Assembly (NCBI GenBank): GCA_003254885.1
Contig: QANT01007818.1
Location: 1-49,950 of the forward strand
Reading direction: 5' to 3'
Source of the DNA: Purshia tridentata
Lineage: Eukaryota > Streptophyta > Magnoliopsida > Rosales > Rosaceae
Length of the DNA: 49,950 nt
Shown in pieces: positions 43,847 through 49,950 of the stretch. A model generated the notes under the pieces. That model did no database searches. It had not been told where the DNA came from and was given only the letters and a program-made list of their open reading frames with translations. Position 1 is the first letter of the stretch, and every line of letters starts with the position of its first letter. A program made the translations under genes and the position numbers.

Positions 43847-46800
43847 ACCTGAAGATATATACTTCAGCCCTTTTAGTGTTAAAAACAGAATGGATTTAAA
43901 CTTGGGTGTTTAAAGTTTCACTTTCTTGGGTTTTTATGTTCTAAATTGACTGGGTATTATAGCTTTTGTTTCAAAATTATGGCCATGGTTTTGTGTATGG
44001 AGTATGGACATTGGACAGCACACCAACGACTGCACCTGAGAAGTGTCCATGTTAATAAAAACTTTTACACTCTTTGCTATCCTCTTTGCCATTCAATATG
44101 GTGGTCTTCTTCAAAACAACAACCATATAAACTTTTTACCACTCATTATTGTCACATTATATGTGAAGCAATTTAATGTAGATGTGCCTCATAATGGTCA
44201 GTGGACCTACTACCACCTCCAATATATGCTAGAGGGAACATCAGCTGCCACATTATATGGCTGGTGGAGGTTACTTGTTAACACTTATTATGTCTAGTTG
44301 TTAATAAACACGTTAATTGTCACATAATATGGTTAGCTAATGTAATACAGCTAGTATTTCTCTTGTCAAAATAAAATATTGTGCCATCTATGCATTTGAG
44401 GAATTACAAAAGCCATTTTGTATGCTATTAATTCTAAAATTTGCTTCCAATTAGTTGAAGACATTCAAGATATCTGCCTAATGCAAAGCCTATTCATGAT
44501 ACGTATACTGACCATTTCATGCATATCACATTCTGGACCTGCAGAATTCTAGTGCCAGGAGTTCCCTCCAGTGATAATTTGATGGGAATCTGAAACTTGA
44601 GACCTACTTTAGCATCTATATTACACTGTTTGAGCAAGGCTAGTCCTTCTGTGGTTGTGAGTATTCTATATACTTAGACAACTTTCTCCTAGTAATCTCT
44701 TGACCCTAGCTTCTCCTGCCCATAATGCTCGGTTAGTTAACTTAACTACAACATCTCAACTCATTGCAAGGTTGCAGGTATTGAGTTACCACTTAAACAG
44801 TGGCCTCAAATGATAGAAATGAGCATTATCTTTGGTGTTAAGCAAAAGGTCTAATCCCTCCTAACTTTCAGGAGTATGAGGCTTTTATATGCTGTCTAAA
44901 GTTCATTTCATGTGATTCTTAGGCTTGAACTTTACCCAGTGGTGCAATTAGGAAAGGCTTGATGCAAATTTTGAAAGCAAAGATCGGCTCAGTTTGATTT
45001 TAGAGAGCTTCATTTGTTGGACTTACAGTTATTTCCAAACACTATAGGAATAGAAATTAGAGCATTCAACAAATCGATTGATAATGGTTGAAGATACCAA
45101 ATATATAAAGTATTGGCTCAAGTCATTGTCCCTTCACGTGTGGGGTGACTTACATCAATCACGTTAACAATTTATATAGGGTGAAATGTGGACATTTGTA
45201 GTCGTTGGGTATAATATATGGATTGCTACTCATAACACGTGGAAGTTAGAGCATTGTACCCAAAACAAATTTGAAATACATGGAGAAGTTTAAAATATAA
45301 TGTATTGTAACGTAAGACTTAATTTACATTTTCAATGTGAGATATACTCTCGACACTTAAAAACTCTTAATTAGATAAGTGAGGACGTTCCCTGAATGTC
45401 CCTGTTAACATTTTAGGCAACATACAATTCCAAATCACTTTTAATGCCTCATGTCACTCGATGTTAGGTTGGGATTGCTTAACACCAAAGTGAATTAATT
45501 AGTGAAGAATTTTGCATCCATACATAATGGTGTTCAATTTTCGGTTTAATGCAGGCTGGGGATTTCAAAAGTCGTATTGTTGCTAACTTTATTTCAATTC
45601 CTCAAACAATAATAACAAGATTCATTTCCCCCTTTGTGCTATTCATGATAATGGGGATTTTGTTACAAACAAATAAAATAAAGAAGAAGAGGAAATTCAA
45701 TTCATGATGATTTATCCAAAGGTAAACAAATAATGGCCTTTATCAGAAGAAATAAGACATTGTGCTTTGATTTGAATAGCCCAAGCTCTGCATTCTTCTT
45801 TGAGCATTAATTGGGCTTTGCAGAAGAAGTTCTGAGCCCATGTATTCTTGTTCTGTGAGGAATCATGTATTCTTAAAAAGGAAGAAAGACCATATGATCT
45901 AAAGAACCAGTACCTACTTATTAATAATAGTTGTTGCAAGAATCAGAAATATTTATTATACTTGCCAAAACCAGAATCAGGTATTTGATTTGCTGCCTTT
46001 AAACCTTTGACATCCTTTCAAAAATTTAAGAAAGCCAGTCAAAAATGATGAGCAAGGAGCATCACAACTCTACCCACCAAATGAGTAAAGCATTAAATTT
46101 TGCTTTCCTGCCAAGATTTTTACAGGAGATTCTGCTGGCTGCAGCTTTAGCAATTGCACCAGAAAAAAATAATGCAATAATTGCTGTAGCCAGCTCCCTC
46201 TCCTTTACTTCCTTCAGTACAAGTATATGTTGGATGTAGCCCATTAATTCATGATGCAATATAGCATGCCAAATGGGTACCATTAATTCATGAACCTCTC
46301 CATGAAATTTCAGTATTTCTTCAATGCTTGTTTAGTGACTTTGGTGGAATTAAAATCGGATTCGGATCATAATCAATTGATATTACAATTCATAACCACT
46401 CCATTTCCATATTCCTTAATGATCTCCACCCACTATATCATACATTCAAGAGAAAAAAAAATAAAAATAAAGTACCAAATCAACTCAAGAAATGATTAAC
46501 TGATTATAATATGTGGAAGATCATAGTTTGACATTCTTGACTATAAAAAGAAGCATTAGCAAAGATTAAGGAACAAAGTTTTGTCAAACACTTATAAGAA
46601 ATTAGAAAACCCCAAGATCAAGGAACTTGTCCACAACCCCTATGACTAAAAATACACTTCTGGGTCCATCACAATCCTAATATTCAACTCATATGAACCC
46701 ACCACTCTCCATTCAACAACAAATCCCTAATGCCACTTAAAATTAGGCATTCAAACCCCACAAATTGGGGGTCGTTATATATTAAACAAAAGAGAGACAA

Positions 46801-47231
46801 AGAGAGATTTAACTTTAATTCTAACTAATTAAATACAACCTCCTTTAACAAATGTTAAAATGAAATTAATTAGACATTCATTACACTTTACACCCAAAGT
46901 CCTCCTTCTTCCCTTTATTTCCTTACAAATTGTTGAGTCTTGCAAGAAAGGAGAAGATATATTAGTACCAAACTCTAATCTACAAAAGATGGTGATGATG
47001 AAGATGATGATGGGTCCAAATAATACAAAGCATGTAGACCCACCAAATCACATATTCCAACAACCATATCTTAGAGACCTAGACTTGGAATATATAAGAA
47101 TTGGTACGCTATTACAACCGCTTCTTTTTTGCACATCCTCCGTACAGATTCTAAGAGTTCCTCACTTTCTAAGATAAGGGATTTTGGACATTTTTTAAAT
47201 TGACCAAAATGCCTTCAACTGGCCTCGTGAA
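43847..47231. other. Gene-poor intergenic region
   Basis: The first few hundred bases are the likely 3' UTR of the DUF761 gene; the last hundred or so are the 3' UTR of the HD-Zip gene. Two minus-strand open stretches, 45712-45939 and 46062-46283, have non-repetitive composition and might be exons of an unrecognised gene, but I cannot confirm it. The CACATTATATG motif recurs near 44153 and 44250. No other feature is supported. Confidence 0.3.
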
Positions 47232-48783
47232 TTACGACCGGGTGCGGAAGGCATCGAACGGCCGGTGTGAGATGGGAGTGGCGGAGGCCCAAGGGTTGAC
47301 AGGGACGGGTCGGGTTGGGATGGAACCCATCTGCGGGTGGTGGGGCCGGGGATCGGATGACACGGATGAGTTGGGTGGGACCGCGACACGCTCACACGAG
47401 GGGCACATGGTGAGGGTGGTGGGTGGGGTCATTTGCATGTAGAATTGTGGGGAAAGTTTCAGTGCTCTCAGCTCCTGAACTTCTTTTTGCAACCGCCTGT
47501 TCTCCTCCGTCAGATTCTCACAGCATCTCTTCAAGAACTCGCAGTCCACCTCCGTTTGCTTCAACTTGGTCCTGTAAACAAAAATGAAATCCGTAAATAA
47601 GCCTACTCCATGAGGGCATAAATGTACTTTGGCAACGGTTCCTGTTTTTTTCTCTTTTGCCCAAAATACCCATTGAACTGTGATCAAATTTCTCACCTTG
47701 CCCTTCTGTTCTGAAACCAAACTTCCACTTGTCTCGGTCGAAGGCCAAGCTGCTTAGCCAACGCCAACTTTTGCTTCTGCAAAAACAAAACAAAAGATAA
47801 CCGTACATGTCAGTAAATGACGCAAGTACCCAAACAGAACTTTCTCAGGAACCAAATGGAAATTTAATTTTTAATTTTCTCAGGGACCAAACAGAAATTT
47901 AGCCAGTAACCGGCAGAGTGACTTACTGGGTTGAGAGTGTTGTGCTCCTTGAAGCTCTCTTCGAGAATAGCGGACTGGTCCTTGGAGAGCCTGAGCTTCT
48001 TTCTCGAGGTCTCGCCGTCTTCTTCGTCACTGATACCTCTGGAACAATCTCTCTCGATCTCAAGGTCTTCGCCATTCGCGTCTCGCTCGCTTCGCTTGCC
48101 GCTCACGCTCGACACCGTGCTGTTCGGGGACGATACGCCGGCCTCGTCTTCGCAGTCGGCCGTCGACGGCAGCTGGTTCACGTCGATGCCCCGGAGGAAG
48201 GATCGGGCGACAGAGTTTCGATCTGCATGTCGGATCGCAATGAATTAGATAAGAAAAAGTTAATGGGTGATTGAATTGGTGGAAAATAATTTGTGGTTTT
48301 TGTTTAAGATTGATGAAAAAGTTGGCACAGATCTGAAAGATGAGATTTTTGAGTGTGAAAAGGGGTGAAGAAAACACACACACATTGATAAAAAGCAATG
48401 TTTGTAAAATATGAAAAAGGAAAAGGGGAAAAAGGGAGAAAATAAATAACAAAAGGGGATTTAAGGGTGTTTGTTTCTCAGTAAAGGGCAGAGAAAATGG
48501 TTGAAAAGGGTATAAACAAAGCCAGATCTGGAATTGCAAGCCATGCAGATATATGAAAGACCAAGATATATATGTAAAAACCTGAAGAAGGCAAGGCCTC
48601 ATTCCAAGAGGGCTTTTGCAGAGGACTGAACCCAGAAGGAGAAGAAGCAGAAGCAGAAGTTGGGACCAGAGAGGGCATGAGATTGAGCTGAAGGGTGTTG
48701 TTGTTGTTGTTGTGGTTCTGATGATGAGGAAAAGTAGTGCTCAAGCTCAGACTCAGTCCCAAATCTTCCCTCTCAACCATCAT
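47232..48783 (-). CDS. HD-Zip class II homeobox transcription factor (HAT4/ATHB-2-like), 4 exons
   Basis: Nuclear DNA-binding repressor of the family that controls shade avoidance, auxin response and leaf polarity. Exons on the minus strand: 48783-48582, 48222-47927, 47776-47697, 47571-47232; 918 nt, 305 aa, stop TAA. Order of parts: N-terminal EAR repression motif within [10 protein letters not shown]; the HD-Zip II N-terminal block [10 protein letters not shown] and [12 protein letters not shown]; homeodomain about residues 140-198 ([10 protein letters not shown] to [14 protein letters not shown]); adjacent leucine zipper ([18 protein letters not shown] in part); and the class II hallmark CPSCE at 249-253. 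The C-terminus FDAFRTRS resembles HAT4/HAT1 rather than HAT3. The first ATG of the MMVERED start is used. Length fits. Class II genes are commonly shade- and auxin-induced and autoregulated; none of that can be read from this promoter directly. Confidence 0.94.
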
Positions 48784-49140
48784 GGTTGTTGTAGTTGTTG
48801 TTCTCTGCCAAGAAAACCCAAAGTGTCTCAGCTGCTGTTTTGTGTGAGCTTCTCTGTTTTGAGTGCTTGCTCAGTGAGTGGGTGTGGTCAGATAAAAGAG
48901 AAACAAGGAGGGTGTAAAGAGAGAGAGAAAGGGTTTGAACTTAGAAGGGGTGATAGGTATGTTTTGGAGAGGAGTGGTGGGGATGTTGGGGTGGGTTTTA
49001 TAGAAACTTGTGAGAAATGGGTGTGGGAGTGGTGTGTAAGTTCAATCATGACTAAGGTGTCAGGAACCCCCAATTATCTCAATCATGGCCTTTGTTCCCC
49101 CAAAATAATGCCCAACTCTGCTCTACCACCACCTTTGTCC
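48784..49140 (-). promoter_or_regulatory. 5' leader and core promoter of the HD-Zip gene (TATA at 48996-49002)
   Basis: TATAAAA on the minus strand lies about 213 bp upstream of the start codon, implying a leader of roughly 180 nt. The plus-strand open frame across 48616-49212 is antisense to the gene and leader and is not considered real. Confidence 0.5.
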
Positions 49141-49171
49141 TCTCTCTCTCTCTCTCTTTCTCTCTCTCATC
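49141..49171. repeat. CT microsatellite in the HD-Zip promoter
   Basis: Nearly perfect CT run (GA on the coding strand), about 360 bp upstream of the HD-Zip start codon. GA/CT tracts are common in plant promoters and bind BPC-type factors. Confidence 0.7.
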
Positions 49172-49615
49172 ATTTACTGTCCCTAGTAGTCACTGTACTC
49201 TATTGTTTTTAACCATGGTAAATATAGGACTACCTTTTAACTGACTCTGAACTTTATTGGTACATTTTGTACACTTTGCTGTCATGGTATGGTGAGCACT
49301 AAGTTGTTGACCCTTGACCATGGCCAAAACAGAAACTGAAAAATATTTGTACCCAAAACAAAAACAGAAGAACATCAGTTATTAATTAATTATTTGTTTA
49401 TTATTGACATAAATACTAGTAGTTGGGGAATTTAATTTTCTATAAGTTACTTTGTTAATATTACTTCAATAAAAGGTAAGGCTTTTTTTTTTTTCAATAA
49501 CTTCATCATAAATGCTTATGTTAATATGCATGATTGAGGTTTGAGAGGTTTCAGTTTTATGACCATACATAACGTGCAATCTCATTTACTTTGAACCCAA
49601 CTTGGAAAGAAAAAT
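49172..49615. other. Gene-free promoter-distal segment
   Basis: AT-rich DNA upstream of the HD-Zip gene. A TTAATTAATTATTTG stretch (49381-49396) and a poly-T run (49484-49494) are the only notable features. Confidence 0.3.
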
Positions 49616-49950
49616 GCTTGGGTCCTTAAGCCCGCCAAAAGTCATAATTCAACTGTGTCGGTTCAAAATCGGAACCGTTCAATTTTTAGATTACCTAATA
49701 AGGATCACCTCTACAAAAATCAACTCAATCGGAAATCGTTTAATTGTACAATTGTTAACGAATAAATATAAGATCATAGTTAAAAAACCAAACTATATAT
49801 CTATTGGTTAACAGTTATACAATCAAACAATTTCTGATTGAGTTGATTTTTTCTAAAAATGATATTTATTAGGTGATCTAAAAATTGAACAGTTTTAATC
49901 TTGAGTCGACATGACGGAATTATGATTTTAGCGGGCTTGAGAACCCAAGC
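49616..49950. mobile_element. Fold-back MITE reaching the window edge
   Basis: The left arm starts GCTTGGGTCCTTAAGCCCGC and the reverse complement of the last bases of the window starts GCTTGGGTTCTCAAGCCCGC. The arms remain similar for about 160 bp each (for example AAAATCAACTCAATC and GTTCAATTTTTAGAT), so the whole 335 bp forms a hairpin. It ends exactly at the last base supplied, so the right flank and target duplication cannot be read. Confidence 0.75.

Noticed and set aside
48616..49212. 198-codon plus-strand open frame
   Set aside because: Antisense to HD-Zip exon 1 and its leader; repetitive valine/serine runs come from GTT and CT repeats.
1..49950. CRISPR array, bacterial-type operon or viral genome integration
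   Set aside because: No regularly spaced identical repeats, no polycistronic gene packing, and no viral replicase, capsid or reverse transcriptase frames were found.

Overview
This is nuclear DNA from a flowering plant, a eudicot. All genes have short GT-AG introns and encode plant families, the intergenic DNA is AT-rich, and it carries many miniature inverted-repeat elements, retroelement scraps and CT/AT microsatellites. A woody rosid such as Rosaceae would fit, but that is only an impression. I could reconstruct eight protein-coding loci exon by exon. In each, the exon lengths sum to a multiple of three and conserved motifs read through the junctions.

Layout. 1-5848 (-): the 5' ten exons of the TFIIIC subunit 5 gene (GTF3C5-like), running off the left edge. 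5849-6667: a shared divergent promoter. 6668-8607 (+): an eight-exon HOL-type thiol/halide methyltransferase. 8890-9523: a DNA element flanked by TTA. 10170-14701 (+): an eleven-exon WD40-inositol polyphosphate 5-phosphatase of the FRAGILE FIBER 3 type. 14702-19374: gene-free, with repeat remnants. 19375-22083 (-): an ankyrin-PGG membrane protein. 22084-28128: gene-free, with a well-bounded 1.1-kb hAT-like element. 28129-34513 (-): two tandem polygalacturonase genes. The first is broken by a 70-bp LTR-like insertion; the second carries a 1.2-kb inverted-repeat element in intron 1. 34514-41790: gene-free, densely packed with fold-back and nested elements. 42053-43846 (+): a DUF761 proline/serine-rich membrane protein. 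47232-48783 (-): an HD-Zip class II transcription factor of the HAT4/ATHB-2 type. 49616-49950: a fold-back element ending exactly at the window edge.

The genes do not form a pathway. They include general transcription (TFIIIC), one-carbon/sulfur metabolism (HOL), phosphoinositide and secondary-wall biology (FRA3), pectin breakdown (polygalacturonases), stress signalling (ankyrin-PGG) and light/auxin development (HD-Zip II).

The most noteworthy observations are: an apparent U12-type AT-AC intron in the TFIIIC gene; the precise LTR-like insertion in a polygalacturonase exon, which inactivates it or has created a 54-nt intron; two 72-nt in-frame, stop-free introns; and a series of mobile elements whose boundaries and target duplications can be read directly. 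I found no convincing new multi-gene system, no CRISPR, no tRNA and no rRNA.
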